Positions 35,112-44,807 of a stretch of DNA of 64,000 bases are shown here, piece after piece. Positions within the stretch are counted from its first letter, which is position 1. Each line of letters begins with the position of its first letter. The stretch comes from Crenothrix sp043729335 (lineage in GTDB: Bacteria; Pseudomonadota; Gammaproteobacteria; Methylococcales; Methylomonadaceae). The translations under genes and the position numbers were made by a program. Below the pieces are notes generated by a model. That model did not search any database. It was not told where the DNA came from and was given only the letters and a program-made list of their open reading frames with translations. The stretch is taken from the NCBI RefSeq assembly GCF_043729335.1, contig NZ_JAYTLQ010000048.1:20803-84802 (forward strand), given 5' to 3'.

Positions 35112-36239
35112 GTGTTAATGTCAAATAGCTTTAGTATTCAAGAGATCTCCAAACAAGGCGAACTCTACCGTTACCTGTTCATTGGTTCAATTGATGCCCA
35201 TGCCGCCAGCACCTTAGAATCATTATCTTCGCTACCTTCTGGTGCGCAGGTTTTGCTGGATTTTGGGCAAGTTGAGCGCGTCAATTCAATGGGCTTATCC
35301 TTGCTGTTAAAGCTCTTTGAGCAATGGGAACACAAAAAAATTCGCGTTGAAGTGCAAAAATTGAACAGAATGATCAACATGCTGTTTAAAATTACTGGCT
35401 TGGGTCGTTTTATTAGTTCAGCGAAAAGAGATATTGCTATCATTTCTGATGCACACACCGTCAACCCAGAGCCGCCACGTCACCCAGAACACAAGCCTGC
35501 CACGCCCCATATTCCCCATGATAAATTAAATTTTGTAGCCACTTTGCAATCAGGTCAGCAACTGACCGGCTGGTATTTGCTCAATACCTATTTACAACGC
35601 AAATTAAATAGAGCCATTCATTTTGAACAATCTGCCAATGTGCCTGATGGCAATATGACAGATTTGTTTTTTGCAAAACCGTTTGAAGCCTGCGAAATGA
35701 TTAAAAACCATGGTTTTATTCCTATCTTAAAACCTATTTCTGAAGCCGATGAAGTGGTCATCCTAACGCGGATAGATGATACACGTAGCTTAAAAGATCT
35801 TGAAGGCCTCACCGTAAGCGTGGCTTCTGAAGGCAGTTTTGTCTATTTGTTAGGGCGTTTTTTATGTGATGAAAACGGCGTAAATTCTGCAAAATTTATT
35901 TTTGACATTGCCGGTAACGAAATCAAAGCCTTGCAATCGTTAATCCGTGGCAAATGTGACTTAACCTTCATGCTGAAAAAAACTTTTCAAGGGCTGTCAT
36001 CGTTTAGCCGCAGTAATGTACAAAAACTGGATGAAAGCGAAACCGATTTTGCTTCCCATTTATTCTGCATTTCACCTCAATTGCAAGACCATGTCGATGA
36101 GCTCCTGACGGTATTAACCGCCATGACAGAAGATAATCAAGGCCAACAAATTTTAACGGACATTCAAATTGAGGGCTGGCATAAGCCAGAAGCCGGTGAA
36201 TTGCAAATGTTACAAGCGGTATATAGTCGTTATACGTAG
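35112..36239 (+). CDS. STAS domain fused to a PhnD-like binding domain
   Basis: 375 residues from GTG 35112 (AGGAG upstream); an ATG lies two codons later. Residues 1-115 form a STAS domain with the phosphorylatable Ser at 59 (RVNSMGLSLLLKLF). Residues about 140-370 resemble the PhnD/phosphonate-binding SBP fold (LNFVATLQSGQQLTGWYLLNTYL, ADEVVILTRIDD, LTVSVASEGSFVYLLGR). There is no signal peptide, so the ligand-binding domain would be cytoplasmic. In partner switching the SpoIIE phosphatase dephosphorylates the STAS Ser; the fused domain could tie that to a bound metabolite. Cotranscribed with the phosphatase. Confidence 0.82.
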   Translation: MLMSNSFSIQEISKQGELYRYLFIGSIDAHAASTLESLSSLPSGAQVLLDFGQVERVNSMGLSLLLKLFEQWEHKKIRVEVQKLNRMINMLFKITGLGRFISSAKRDIAIISDAHTVNPEPPRHPEHKPATPHIPHDKLNFVATLQSGQQLTGWYLLNTYLQRKLNRAIHFEQSANVPDGNMTDLFFAKPFEACEMIKNHGFIPILKPISEADEVVILTRIDDTRSLKDLEGLTVSVASEGSFVYLLGRFLCDENGVNSAKFIFDIAGNEIKALQSLIRGKCDLTFMLKKTFQGLSSFSRSNVQKLDESETDFASHLFCISPQLQDHVDELLTVLTAMTEDNQGQQILTDIQIEGWHKPEAGELQMLQAVYSRYT

Positions 36240-36288
36240 TAAACCTAAAGAGTGCTTAAAGCTAAGTCATGAAGTCTCTTAAAACGAA

Positions 36289-37242
36289 ATGGTCAAGGCG
36301 GCGTATTGCTACCTGTTCGGTAAATATACGCCTCGCCCCAGTGCTAAAAATTTTTCTGTTATTTACCAAAAAATGTATTTAATAAAAGAAAATCAACAAG
36401 CCGACACTATAAATGGCTACGGGGAATTAATGCACGGGGTATGCCTGGCAACAGATGCAGACAATTATAAATCGTTGTCTGAAAGCATGAATCCAATGAC
36501 TTTAAATGCACTGATGAACAAATACTACAGCACTATGTTCCCAGTGATAAAAGCCCATAATGGCTTGATAGCTAATCTAATGGACGATGCCCTGATTGCT
36601 TTATGGGCTAAACCTATTGCCGAGACACAACTTAGAAGTGATGCTTGTTATGCAGCACTTAAAATTAATAGCGCCCTACAGGAGTTTAACCATTTGCCAT
36701 CCCCTCAATTACCCACCTACCTGGGTTTACATTACGGTGAAATGCGTTTAAGTAACCACAAGTTAATGGAGGATTACGGTGGCTTACCTGTTGGTAATAT
36801 TATTACGACCTCCACACAAATTGAAGCTCTAAATAAAATTTTGGGTACGCGTATTTTGGTATCTGCTACTGTAATTGAGGGCTTATCGGGTTTTATTAGC
36901 CGCGAAATTGGTGTGTTTCTACTAAAGGATACAACTCAGCCCATTGTTATTTTTGAATTGATCGATAAAAACGATCAGATTGACCCCAAGTTAGCCCCTT
37001 TGTTATATGCCTTTGCCAAAGCTTTACATTTATTTCAACAATGCCAATGGAAGAAGGCGCAAAAAAGCTTTGTTAATATCCATAAATATTACCCCAATGA
37101 TGGCCCGACAATTTTTTATATCAATCATCTAGAAAGGCATCTGACGCAATGTCCAAACAATCCTATGTACAAGCCGGTGATAGAAGTAAGTCATCTTTCA
37201 GCTTCAAGGCAAGAATTATACTCAAATTTAGGGATACAATGA
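36289..37242 (+). CDS. Class III nucleotide cyclase-like protein
   Basis: 317 residues. A class III catalytic domain spans about 50-230. Metal-binding Asp are in GVCLATDADNYKSLSE and NLMDDALIALW, and the region GLHYGEMRLSNHKLMEDYGG matches the beta4-5 part of the fold (usually GxxxGD). A C-terminal TPR-like segment follows (FAKALHLFQQCQWKKAQKSF). The usual N-terminal CHASE2 or membrane helix is absent; the start has no clear site, so the true N-terminus may differ. It lies 49 bases after the STAS gene on the same strand. Substrate (ATP or GTP) cannot be read. Confidence 0.75.
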   Translation: MVKAAYCYLFGKYTPRPSAKNFSVIYQKMYLIKENQQADTINGYGELMHGVCLATDADNYKSLSESMNPMTLNALMNKYYSTMFPVIKAHNGLIANLMDDALIALWAKPIAETQLRSDACYAALKINSALQEFNHLPSPQLPTYLGLHYGEMRLSNHKLMEDYGGLPVGNIITTSTQIEALNKILGTRILVSATVIEGLSGFISREIGVFLLKDTTQPIVIFELIDKNDQIDPKLAPLLYAFAKALHLFQQCQWKKAQKSFVNIHKYYPNDGPTIFYINHLERHLTQCPNNPMYKPVIEVSHLSASRQELYSNLGIQ

Positions 37243-37416
37243 GTCAGAAGCATTGGAGTTAGCTATTTTGCCGATGACTCATAAACGCTATACTTAAATG
37301 CAGCCTTTGCCCTAATTTAAAAAAGTACTATAGTTATTAGTGAAATAACTTGACGCTTAAGTTATTTATTCCCTGAATTTAGTAGGGGCTCGCTTAATTA
37401 TTCTGAACTGGAAGCT

Positions 37417-37887
37417 ATGATTTTTAAAAATTGGTTTAAACGTTTACTGACTCGAAAAAAATCTAAACCTACACCCCTTGTTTCTTCCACGGTAGATATT
37501 ATCGAAATTGCACAGGAAGAGACGGTAGGGTTGAATTTTAAATCCGCTATTGAAGCGCATCAAAACTGGAAAAAACGACTCACATCCGTTGTGGATGGCA
37601 GTTCAGCCGAAACACTCCAGGTTGAAATTGTTAGCCGTGATGATCAATGCTTGCTTGGCAAGTGGATTTATAGCGCCGGTGGTAAACAGTTTTCTACCTT
37701 AGAGCAGTTTTCAAGACTCCAAAAAAATCATGCCCATTTTCATAGCTGTGCAGGTAAAGTATTACATTTAGCACAAACCAAAAATACAAACGCAGCCATC
37801 GCCGAACTCAAAGAAGGTGATTATGCCCAAGCATCTCAAGAAGTCATCAGAGATCTGGTCGCTGTTTATACGCACGTCACAAAATAA
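37417..37887 (+). CDS. CZB-domain protein
   Basis: 156 residues. The chemoreceptor zinc-binding (CZB) domain reads AIEAHQNWKKRLTSVVDG, a Cys in CLLGKWIYSAGGKQF, and HAHFHSCAGKV; the His and Cys are zinc ligands. Such domains sense hypochlorous acid or zinc in receptors and diguanylate cyclases. Here it stands alone behind a basic N-terminus. It closes the signalling block and could report redox state to the partner-switch proteins upstream; that link is inference. Confidence 0.8.
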   Translation: MIFKNWFKRLLTRKKSKPTPLVSSTVDIIEIAQEETVGLNFKSAIEAHQNWKKRLTSVVDGSSAETLQVEIVSRDDQCLLGKWIYSAGGKQFSTLEQFSRLQKNHAHFHSCAGKVLHLAQTKNTNAAIAELKEGDYAQASQEVIRDLVAVYTHVTK

Positions 37888-38066
37888 AGCCACCCGCTTA
37901 AAACAGAACACTATTCAAAGGCTAAACATTCAGCTGTCTTTAGTCCCAAACCCGTGTAGGGAATAAAGACAGCAGCAGAGCAATTAATCCACTCATGCTT
38001 GGACGCTAGATATTGAATACGTTATCATAAACGCTTCACATCATATCCGACACTATGAGGCAGTTT

Positions 38067-38642
38067 ATGAAAAGCCTTTTGATTTCCAGCTGTTTGTTGT
38101 TAAGTGCCTGTTCGCATCTCCCTCCCGCCATTGAAAATCCGCCACCCGTAGAGATAACTTACGATCAAGCTATCCACAACATTAACGCCTACAAAAATAC
38201 GCTTGTGCGTTGGGGTGGTGTGATTATTGACGTAGAAAACGAAGAATATCAAAGTTATATTCAAGTTTTACTGTATCCTTTAAACAGCTACGGAAGGCCG
38301 CAACTGGATCAAACTAATTCGGGACGCTTTATAATCAACAGCCCCAGCTTTCTTGATCCTGTAGTTTATAGCAAAAATACTGAAGTCACGGTATTTGGCG
38401 CCTTGCTTGGAGAGGTAGACCGAACAGTTGATAAAAAAACGCTTAAACTGCCAGTCGTTTTATCACAGATCATTCATTTGTGGCCAAAATACGACCCCAG
38501 TACTTTCTATGGGGGTTATGGAATGGGATATGGCGGCTTTGGACCTTATAACGGTTATTATGGCGGCATGAGAGGTGGATGGGGCAATTATCCCTATTAC
38601 GGCGGTTATTATTCACCTTTTTATGGTTATCGCAATCGTTAG
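38067..38642 (+). CDS. slp: Slp-family outer-membrane lipoprotein
   Basis: 191 residues from the ATG at 38067, which has GAGG upstream (an in-frame ATG at 38055 lacks one). Lipobox LSAC is followed by the Slp domain: ITYDQAIHNINAYKNTLVRW, GGVIIDVENE and KKTLKLPVVLSQIIHLWP. The C-terminus adds a GY/GG-rich tail (GYGMGYGGFGPYNGYYGG), absent from E. coli Slp. Slp is a starvation-inducible lipoprotein. No operon partner is visible. Confidence 0.85.
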   Translation: MKSLLISSCLLLSACSHLPPAIENPPPVEITYDQAIHNINAYKNTLVRWGGVIIDVENEEYQSYIQVLLYPLNSYGRPQLDQTNSGRFIINSPSFLDPVVYSKNTEVTVFGALLGEVDRTVDKKTLKLPVVLSQIIHLWPKYDPSTFYGGYGMGYGGFGPYNGYYGGMRGGWGNYPYYGGYYSPFYGYRNR

Positions 38643-38840
38643 CTAAACCTCAGCACACTTTTACAGTGCATTTATTTGATATTTTTTAACACTGCTTCAG
38701 CACTAAATTACACTATTGTTAAATATTGATTAGCTCGCGCTTGTACGTTGACAACAAGCCCTATTCAGTTCGATAATCGCCCTTTCACAGAGTAGTCGCA
38801 GAACTACTAAAACAACACAATAAAAAACTACGGAGTAGTC

Positions 38841-39692
38841 ATGTCAAACAAAACCGCAATAACCGTCTCCACATTATGGCGCTATCCAGTAAAATCAATG
38901 ATGGGTGAAGAGCTTAATGGGGCGCACATTAGTATGGGCGGATTATTAGGTGATCGTTTTTATGCGCTTATCGATACCGAAACTAACAAAGTTGTCAGCG
39001 CCAAAAATCCAAAAAAATGGCCTAATATTTTTTCATTTCGCGCTGCCTACACTGATCCACTTGAAGCTAACGCATCTCAAGCAGTGTGGATTTCACTTCC
39101 AGACGGTAGTGTTTTACACAGTGATCAAGCTGATATTAATGACAAGCTGTCCAGTTTTTTAGGACGCCCGGTAAGATTAGAAACCAAAGCACCAGACGCT
39201 GCAAAACTAGAGCAATATTGGCCAGAATACGAAGGCGAAGCCAACGAAATCTCCAGCGAAACGGTTGCTGGCGATGCGCCACAAGGTTCCTTTTTTGACT
39301 ATGCTGCGCTGCATTTACTGACTACCAGCTCAATCCAGGCCATGCAAAAACTGTATCCTTCTGGTCGCTTTGAGGTCAGGCGTTTTAGACCGAATATTAT
39401 GGTTGATACCCTGGGGTTGGAAGGCTTTGTTGAGAATGATTGGGTAGGTAAAACCATACGATTAGGTGATACCTTACGGGTACACATTTCAGATCCCTGC
39501 CCTCGTTGCGTAATGCCAACGTTGGCTCAAGGTGATTTGCCTGCGGACAGTGGCATACTGAAGCACGCCGTTGGAAAAAATACACCAATGGTGCCGTTTG
39601 CAGGTAAGGAACTGCCTAGTGTGGGCGTGTATGCTAAGGTTGTTCAAGCGGGTTGGGTTAAGCGTGGGGATACCATTACCATCGAAGATTGA
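38841..39692 (+). CDS. MOSC-domain protein
   Basis: 283 residues. An N-terminal beta-barrel (TLWRYPVKSMMGEELNGA, LLGDRFYALID) precedes the MOSC domain with the cofactor Cys in SDPCPRCVMPTL. Related to YcbX/YiiM-type proteins that bind molybdenum cofactor and reduce N-hydroxylated compounds. CGGAG precedes the ATG. The MoeB/ThiF gene 4.3 kb downstream is a possible functional link to molybdopterin. Confidence 0.88.
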   Translation: MSNKTAITVSTLWRYPVKSMMGEELNGAHISMGGLLGDRFYALIDTETNKVVSAKNPKKWPNIFSFRAAYTDPLEANASQAVWISLPDGSVLHSDQADINDKLSSFLGRPVRLETKAPDAAKLEQYWPEYEGEANEISSETVAGDAPQGSFFDYAALHLLTTSSIQAMQKLYPSGRFEVRRFRPNIMVDTLGLEGFVENDWVGKTIRLGDTLRVHISDPCPRCVMPTLAQGDLPADSGILKHAVGKNTPMVPFAGKELPSVGVYAKVVQAGWVKRGDTITIED

Positions 39693-39774
39693 TAACTTAT
39701 AGAATGGGTCGGATAATTTCTAACTCATTCTATTTTATTACCTTTAGTCTAAAGTTGTCTTTTTTGTAATTACT

Positions 39775-41766
39775 ATGCCAAGTATTTACCGTTCCGACCT
39801 TGATGGCTTACGTGCTGTCGCTGTCCTCAGCGTCATTCTTTGTCACGCGCAAATTCCAGGATTTGCGGGTGGGTTTGTGGGCGTTGATATCTTTTTGGTC
39901 ATTTCCGGTTTTTTAATCAGTGGCATCATTTTACGAGAAATAGCGCAAGAGACTTTTTCATTTAAAAATTTCTATATGCGCAGAGTGCGCCGCATCCTGC
40001 CCGCCTTATTGACTGTGCTGTTTGTCATTAGTGTTTTGGCCTGGTTTGTAATGCTGCCGAATGATTTTCGGCGCTTTGGTAAAGCTCTAATTGCTAGTAT
40101 TTTCATGATCCCCAATATTGCAGCCTGGAGCTCATCTGGAGATTATTTTGCTCCCTCTGCTGATTCTAATCCGCTGCTGCATTTATGGTCTTTGGGAGTA
40201 GAGGAACAGTTTTATCTGTTGTTTCCATTGCCGTTTGTATTTTTGTTGCGCAAATTCAGCGCCTGTATGTGTTGGACAATATTGACTTTCCTTACCTTAT
40301 CATCGTTGGGCTTAGCGTTTTGGGCTGCATCACACAAACCTGCCTTCGGTTTTTACTGGCTACCCACACGTGCCTGGGAGTTCTTGTTAGGCATTGGTGT
40401 GGCTTATTATTTTAGTAAGCCACTCACTGTAAAATACACAGTGCAATTATGGCTGGAATTATTGGCTTTTGCGGGGCTATTACTAATTATATTCGCCGTA
40501 TCTGCACCGCAGGGAGCAGCATTAGGATCTTCACTGCCCTTTCAGATTATGGCATGTTCAGGCACAACTTTATTAATCACAACGGGCTTAACCGGAGAGA
40601 CATGGGTATATAAATGCCTGGCACTTAAACCCATTGTAGGGATTGGATTAATCTCGTATTCCCTTTATCTTTGGCATTGGCCATTGTTAAGCTTGTTCTC
40701 CTATTGGCAAGCGGGCGTCCAAGTCGATGGACATGACTACATAATCACAGGATTGTTGATATTAAGCGGTGTGATGGCAACACTCAACTGGAAATATATT
40801 GAACAACCTTTCCGGAATAAACATCGCTGGCTTCAAAAACCATTAATAAAAACTGTTTTGACGGCTCAAATACTATTGCTCGGATTGGGAATAGTTATAT
40901 GGTATACAAACTGGACTCCACAGCGATTTAACCCCTATCAGCTTCAATATGCTGCGGGGCAGGATGATGCAAACCCATTACAAAAAGACTGTCTATTTGA
41001 AGACACCGGAGAGAGTTATAAACCTGATATTGAAAAATGTTTAATTGCGGGCCATTCAAATCTACCTCCCCGTTTTATTGTCTGGGGCGATAGCCACGCA
41101 GACGCTTTAACTCCCGCATTCGAAACCTTGGGGGAATTGTATAATGTTCCGGGTATTCAAGTAAGTTATAACACGGGGGCTGCTTTATTGAAGGCAAAGA
41201 CTTTAAAATTTTCTGATAAATCGAATGATAACAGGCAGTTATTTTATCAAAATGTCATTGACTTTCTACAGCAACAGCCGTTAATAAAAGATGTTTTTTT
41301 AGTAGGCTATTGGAATGCTTATACTGAAGGCAGCCGTAAAATCACCTATCTTGATGAGCATGATTCGCTGAAAGCGTTTCAATCAAGCTTTAAAGAGACA
41401 ATTAAGCACCTTACTGCACAGGGTAAACGGGTATGGGTGGTGTTATCTGTACCCAAGGCTGACAGAAATGTACCTTTATGGTTGGCATTGAATGAAACAC
41501 AGGGTGAAGTAATATGGATTGATGGCTATCTTGCCCAACGTAACGTACTTTTACCTTTTTTTGAGCAAATGCAAGCAGACTATAAGGTGAGATTATTAGA
41601 TCCCAGCGATTTATTATGTCGTGATAACAAGCGCAGATGCAGAATTAACAGTGCGGGCAAGGCACTGTATTCTGATTACCATCACTTATCCGCCACTGGT
41701 GCAATATTTGTTGCTGAGAGTTTAATGCCAGCATTTAAATTGATGCAAAAGGAAAAATATTTATAA
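39775..41766 (+). CDS. Acyltransferase-3 with C-terminal SGNH domain (OafA-like)
   Basis: 663 residues. The N-terminus is the acyltransferase-3 membrane domain: SDLDGLRAVAVLSVILCHA with the catalytic His, then about ten helices, including the ARAWEF and YSLYLWHWPLL motifs. After about residue 380 comes an SGNH domain with GDSHADALTPAFETL and a late Asp/His pair in YSDYHHLSATGA. OafA/OatA-type enzymes O-acetylate lipopolysaccharide or peptidoglycan at the inner membrane. The target here is unknown; the pse operon makes surface glycan a reasonable guess. Confidence 0.9.
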   Translation: MPSIYRSDLDGLRAVAVLSVILCHAQIPGFAGGFVGVDIFLVISGFLISGIILREIAQETFSFKNFYMRRVRRILPALLTVLFVISVLAWFVMLPNDFRRFGKALIASIFMIPNIAAWSSSGDYFAPSADSNPLLHLWSLGVEEQFYLLFPLPFVFLLRKFSACMCWTILTFLTLSSLGLAFWAASHKPAFGFYWLPTRAWEFLLGIGVAYYFSKPLTVKYTVQLWLELLAFAGLLLIIFAVSAPQGAALGSSLPFQIMACSGTTLLITTGLTGETWVYKCLALKPIVGIGLISYSLYLWHWPLLSLFSYWQAGVQVDGHDYIITGLLILSGVMATLNWKYIEQPFRNKHRWLQKPLIKTVLTAQILLLGLGIVIWYTNWTPQRFNPYQLQYAAGQDDANPLQKDCLFEDTGESYKPDIEKCLIAGHSNLPPRFIVWGDSHADALTPAFETLGELYNVPGIQVSYNTGAALLKAKTLKFSDKSNDNRQLFYQNVIDFLQQQPLIKDVFLVGYWNAYTEGSRKITYLDEHDSLKAFQSSFKETIKHLTAQGKRVWVVLSVPKADRNVPLWLALNETQGEVIWIDGYLAQRNVLLPFFEQMQADYKVRLLDPSDLLCRDNKRRCRINSAGKALYSDYHHLSATGAIFVAESLMPAFKLMQKEKYL

Positions 41767-41803
41767 AAAAAGCCCCGATTGCATTACGCAAGCAGGGCTT
41801 TTT
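41765..41803. terminator. Bidirectional terminator between acyltransferase and groEL
   Basis: AAAAAAAGCCC pairs with GGGCTTTTT across a short stem-loop, serving the plus-strand acyltransferase and the minus-strand groEL, which ends 38 bases away. Confidence 0.85.
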
Positions 41804-41840
41804 ATTGCGCTTAAAACAGCAAGGTTTTAAGACAACATGA

Positions 41841-43496
41841 TTACATCATGCCGCCCATACCACCCATGCCGCCCATACCACCCATATCGCCCATGCCACC
41901 GTGTGCGCCTTTCTCATCGCTAGGTGCATCGGCAATCATCACTTCTGTAGTCAGCATTAAGCCAGCTACAGACGCTGCATTTTGCAATGCAGTACGGGTG
42001 ACTTTCGCAGGGTCAAGAATACCCATTTCGATCATATCGCCGTATTTGCCAGTGGCTGCATTATAACCAAAATTGCCAGTACCTTTTTGTACTTCGTTGA
42101 AGACCACTGAAGGCTCATCGCCCGCGTTAGCAACAATTTGGCGTAAAGGCTCTTCCATTGCACGACGTAAAATATTAACACCGACTGTTTGGTCGTGGTT
42201 AATACCTTCAAGGCCAACTAATGCAGCCAATGCACGTACCAGCGCAGTACCGCCGCCAGCAACCACGCCTTCTTCAACCGCCGCGCGGGTAGAATGCAGT
42301 GCATCTTCAACGCGGGCTTTCTTTTCTTTCATTTCGATTTCAGTGGCAGCGCCGACTTTAATCACGGCAACACCGCCAGCCAATTTAGCCAGACGTTCTT
42401 GCAATTTTTCTTTATCGTAGTCAGAAGTCGCATCTTCCGCTTGAGCGCGAATTTGTGTTACACGGCCTTTGATTTGCTCTTCAGAACCTGCACCATCAAT
42501 AATGGTGGTGTTTTCTTTAGTGATTTGTACGCGTTTGGCTGTACCCAATTGGCTCAGTTCCGCTTTTTCCAGGCTTAAACCGACTTCTTCAGAAATAACC
42601 GTACCGCCGGTCAACACAGCAATGTCTTCCAACATGGCTTTACGACGATCGCCGAAACCAGGTGCTTTAACCGCGGCAACTTTAACGATACCACGAATCG
42701 TGTTAACAACCAGAGTTGCCAACGCTTCGCCTTCAACGTCTTCTGCAACAATCAATAATGGACGGCCAGATTTAGCAACCGCTTCCAAAATCGGTAACAT
42801 TTCACGGATGTTGGAGACTTTCTTTTCGTAAATCAAAATCAGCGGATCGTCTAATTCAACGCTCATGCTGTCTTGTTTGTTGATGAAGTACGGTGACAAA
42901 TAGCCACGATCAAACTGCATACCTTCAACCAAGTCTAATGAATTATCAAGACCTGTGCCTTCTTCAACGGTAATAACGCCTTCTTTACCGACTTTTTCCA
43001 TTGCTTCAGCAATAATCTTACCGACTGACTCATCAGAGTTAGCAGAGATTGTACCGACTTGAGCAATGGCTTTATTGTCAGCACAAGGTGCTGCTGAGGC
43101 AATAATCGCTTCAACTGCTTTGGTCACCGCCAAATCAATACCGCGTTTTAAATCCATAGGATTCATGCCCGCAGCAACGGCTTTCAAGCCTTCGTTGACT
43201 ATGGATTGTGCCAAAACAGTTGCAGTGGTGGTGCCGTCGCCTGCCACGTCAGACGTGTGCGAAGCCACTTCTTTAACCATTTGCGCGCCCATGTTTTCGA
43301 ATTTGTCTTTTAATTCGATTTCTTTGGCAACCGATACACCGTCTTTGGTAATGGTTGGAGCGCCGAAACTTTTATCTAAAATAGCGTTACGACCTTTAGG
43401 GCCCAAAGTTACTTTTACTGCGTTGGCTAAAATATTGACACCACGCGCCATACGGACTCGTGCGTCATCACCAAATAATACGTCTTTTGCTGCCAT
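41841..43496 (-). CDS. groL: Chaperonin GroEL
   Basis: 551 residues with all GroEL landmarks: KVTLGPKGRNAILDKSFGAP, GDGTTTATVLAQSI, and the Gly/Met tail ending GGMGGMGGMM. It forms the 14-mer that folds proteins with GroES. It follows groES by 48 bases on the minus strand under one CIRCE element. Confidence 0.98.
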   Translation of the reverse strand: MAAKDVLFGDDARVRMARGVNILANAVKVTLGPKGRNAILDKSFGAPTITKDGVSVAKEIELKDKFENMGAQMVKEVASHTSDVAGDGTTTATVLAQSIVNEGLKAVAAGMNPMDLKRGIDLAVTKAVEAIIASAAPCADNKAIAQVGTISANSDESVGKIIAEAMEKVGKEGVITVEEGTGLDNSLDLVEGMQFDRGYLSPYFINKQDSMSVELDDPLILIYEKKVSNIREMLPILEAVAKSGRPLLIVAEDVEGEALATLVVNTIRGIVKVAAVKAPGFGDRRKAMLEDIAVLTGGTVISEEVGLSLEKAELSQLGTAKRVQITKENTTIIDGAGSEEQIKGRVTQIRAQAEDATSDYDKEKLQERLAKLAGGVAVIKVGAATEIEMKEKKARVEDALHSTRAAVEEGVVAGGGTALVRALAALVGLEGINHDQTVGVNILRRAMEEPLRQIVANAGDEPSVVFNEVQKGTGNFGYNAATGKYGDMIEMGILDPAKVTRTALQNAASVAGLMLTTEVMIADAPSDEKGAHGGMGDMGGMGGMGGMGGMM

Positions 43497-43544
43497 GTTT
43501 ATTTATTCCTGTGTGTGATTATGATTGTGGTCAATGAGTTAGGA

Positions 43545-43832
43545 CTAGCCTAAAATGCCCATAATGTCTTCTTCACGCATTACGATAACGTCTTCACCGT
43601 CAACTTTAACTTCGTTGCCAGCATATTTACCGAATAATACATTGTCGCCGACTTTAACTTCCAAAGCGCGAACCTGGCCGTTATCCAGCGGTTTGCCACT
43701 ACCAACAGCCAATACTTTGCCACGGCTGGGTTTTTCTGCAGCAGAACCTGGCAGAACGATACCGCCCGCACTAGTGGTTTCTTCTTCAACACGTTTTACG
43801 ATGACTCTATCGTGTAACGGACGTATATTCAT
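43545..43832 (-). CDS. groS: Co-chaperonin GroES
   Basis: 95 residues. MNIRPLHDRVIVKRVEEE and the mobile loop ETTSAGGIVLPGSAAEKPS are typical; the end reads GEDVIVMREEDIMGILG. AGGAG lies just before the ATG. It caps GroEL. First gene of the groESL operon. Confidence 0.98.
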   Translation of the reverse strand: MNIRPLHDRVIVKRVEEETTSAGGIVLPGSAAEKPSRGKVLAVGSGKPLDNGQVRALEVKVGDNVLFGKYAGNEVKVDGEDVIVMREEDIMGILG

Positions 43833-43876
43833 TTATGTCTCCTAAAAACAGATTATTGTTATTAAAACTTGAGTTG

Positions 43877-43903
43877 TTAGCACTTGTTGCCAATGAGTGC
43901 TAA
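43877..43903 (-). promoter_or_regulatory. CIRCE operator (HrcA site) of groESL
   Basis: TTAGCACTT-N9-GAGTGCTAA, one mismatch from the consensus TTAGCACTC-N9-GAGTGCTAA. It lies 45-71 bases upstream of groES and should bind HrcA, giving heat-shock control. Confidence 0.93.
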
Positions 43904-43973
43904 TGATAATGAGCTTTCGCAGTTTGTCAAGTGTGTGGCATTATTGGTCACTTCATTTTAATTGCCATAAGCT

Positions 43974-44723
43974 ATGAACGACACCCAACTATTACGCTAC
44001 AGTCGCCAGATCATGTTGCCGCTGTGCGACATTGAAGGACAACAAAAACTACTTAACGCCAAGGTATTGATTGTTGGCGCGGGCGGTTTAGGCTCTCCTG
44101 CATCGATGTATCTGGCTGCGGCGGGTGTGGGGTCAATCACTATTTATGATAATGACGAAGTGGATTTATCCAATCTACAAAGACAAATTGCTCATCACAC
44201 TACCGATATTGGGATGGATAAAGTAATTTCAACCCGCCAGACCCTGAATAGTTTAAATCCGGATACTACCGTCAATGCAGTCAAACAGAGGCTTAGTGGC
44301 GAGTTGCTGGAAACAGAAGTTGTCAACGCTGATGTTGTATTAGATTGTTCAGATAACTTCACGACCCGCTTTGCCATTAATCGCGCTTGCGTTAAGTATC
44401 AAACACCACTGGTATCGGGTGCGGCCATTCGTTTTGAAGGTCAAGTTGCTGTATTTACACCGGGGCGCAATAACAGTCCCTGCTATAACTGCCTATACAC
44501 GCACGATGGCGAAGAGCTGCAAAACTGCGCTACTAATGGTGTTATCGCGCCTATTACTGGGATAATTGGCAGCATACAGGCGCTTGAGGCAATGAAATTG
44601 ATTATCGACATAGGAAAAACCTTGACTGGGCGACTATTGCTTTTAGACGGCCTGACGATGGAATGGAATATTATGAAACTTAAACAAAATCGAGATTGTC
44701 CGACCTGTGGTGTCCAAGGTTAA
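43974..44723 (+). CDS. moeB: MoeB/ThiF-family adenylyltransferase
   Basis: 249 residues. ATP site GAGGLGSPASMYLAAAGVG, adenylation Arg in LSNLQRQIAHHT, zinc Cys in SPCYNCLY and the CPTC end. The Cys in LQNCATNGVIAP region is a candidate catalytic Cys. It activates the C-terminus of MoaD or ThiS. Length fits MoeB (about 250); ThiF cannot be excluded. Confidence 0.85.
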   Translation: MNDTQLLRYSRQIMLPLCDIEGQQKLLNAKVLIVGAGGLGSPASMYLAAAGVGSITIYDNDEVDLSNLQRQIAHHTTDIGMDKVISTRQTLNSLNPDTTVNAVKQRLSGELLETEVVNADVVLDCSDNFTTRFAINRACVKYQTPLVSGAAIRFEGQVAVFTPGRNNSPCYNCLYTHDGEELQNCATNGVIAPITGIIGSIQALEAMKLIIDIGKTLTGRLLLLDGLTMEWNIMKLKQNRDCPTCGVQG

Positions 44724-44807
44724 TGGAGCACTGATTTCTACCAATAGAACAGCACTTGGTGGTTAAGTACAACACCTGCTAAACTATAAAAAAATGCAGG
44801 AGCAATC

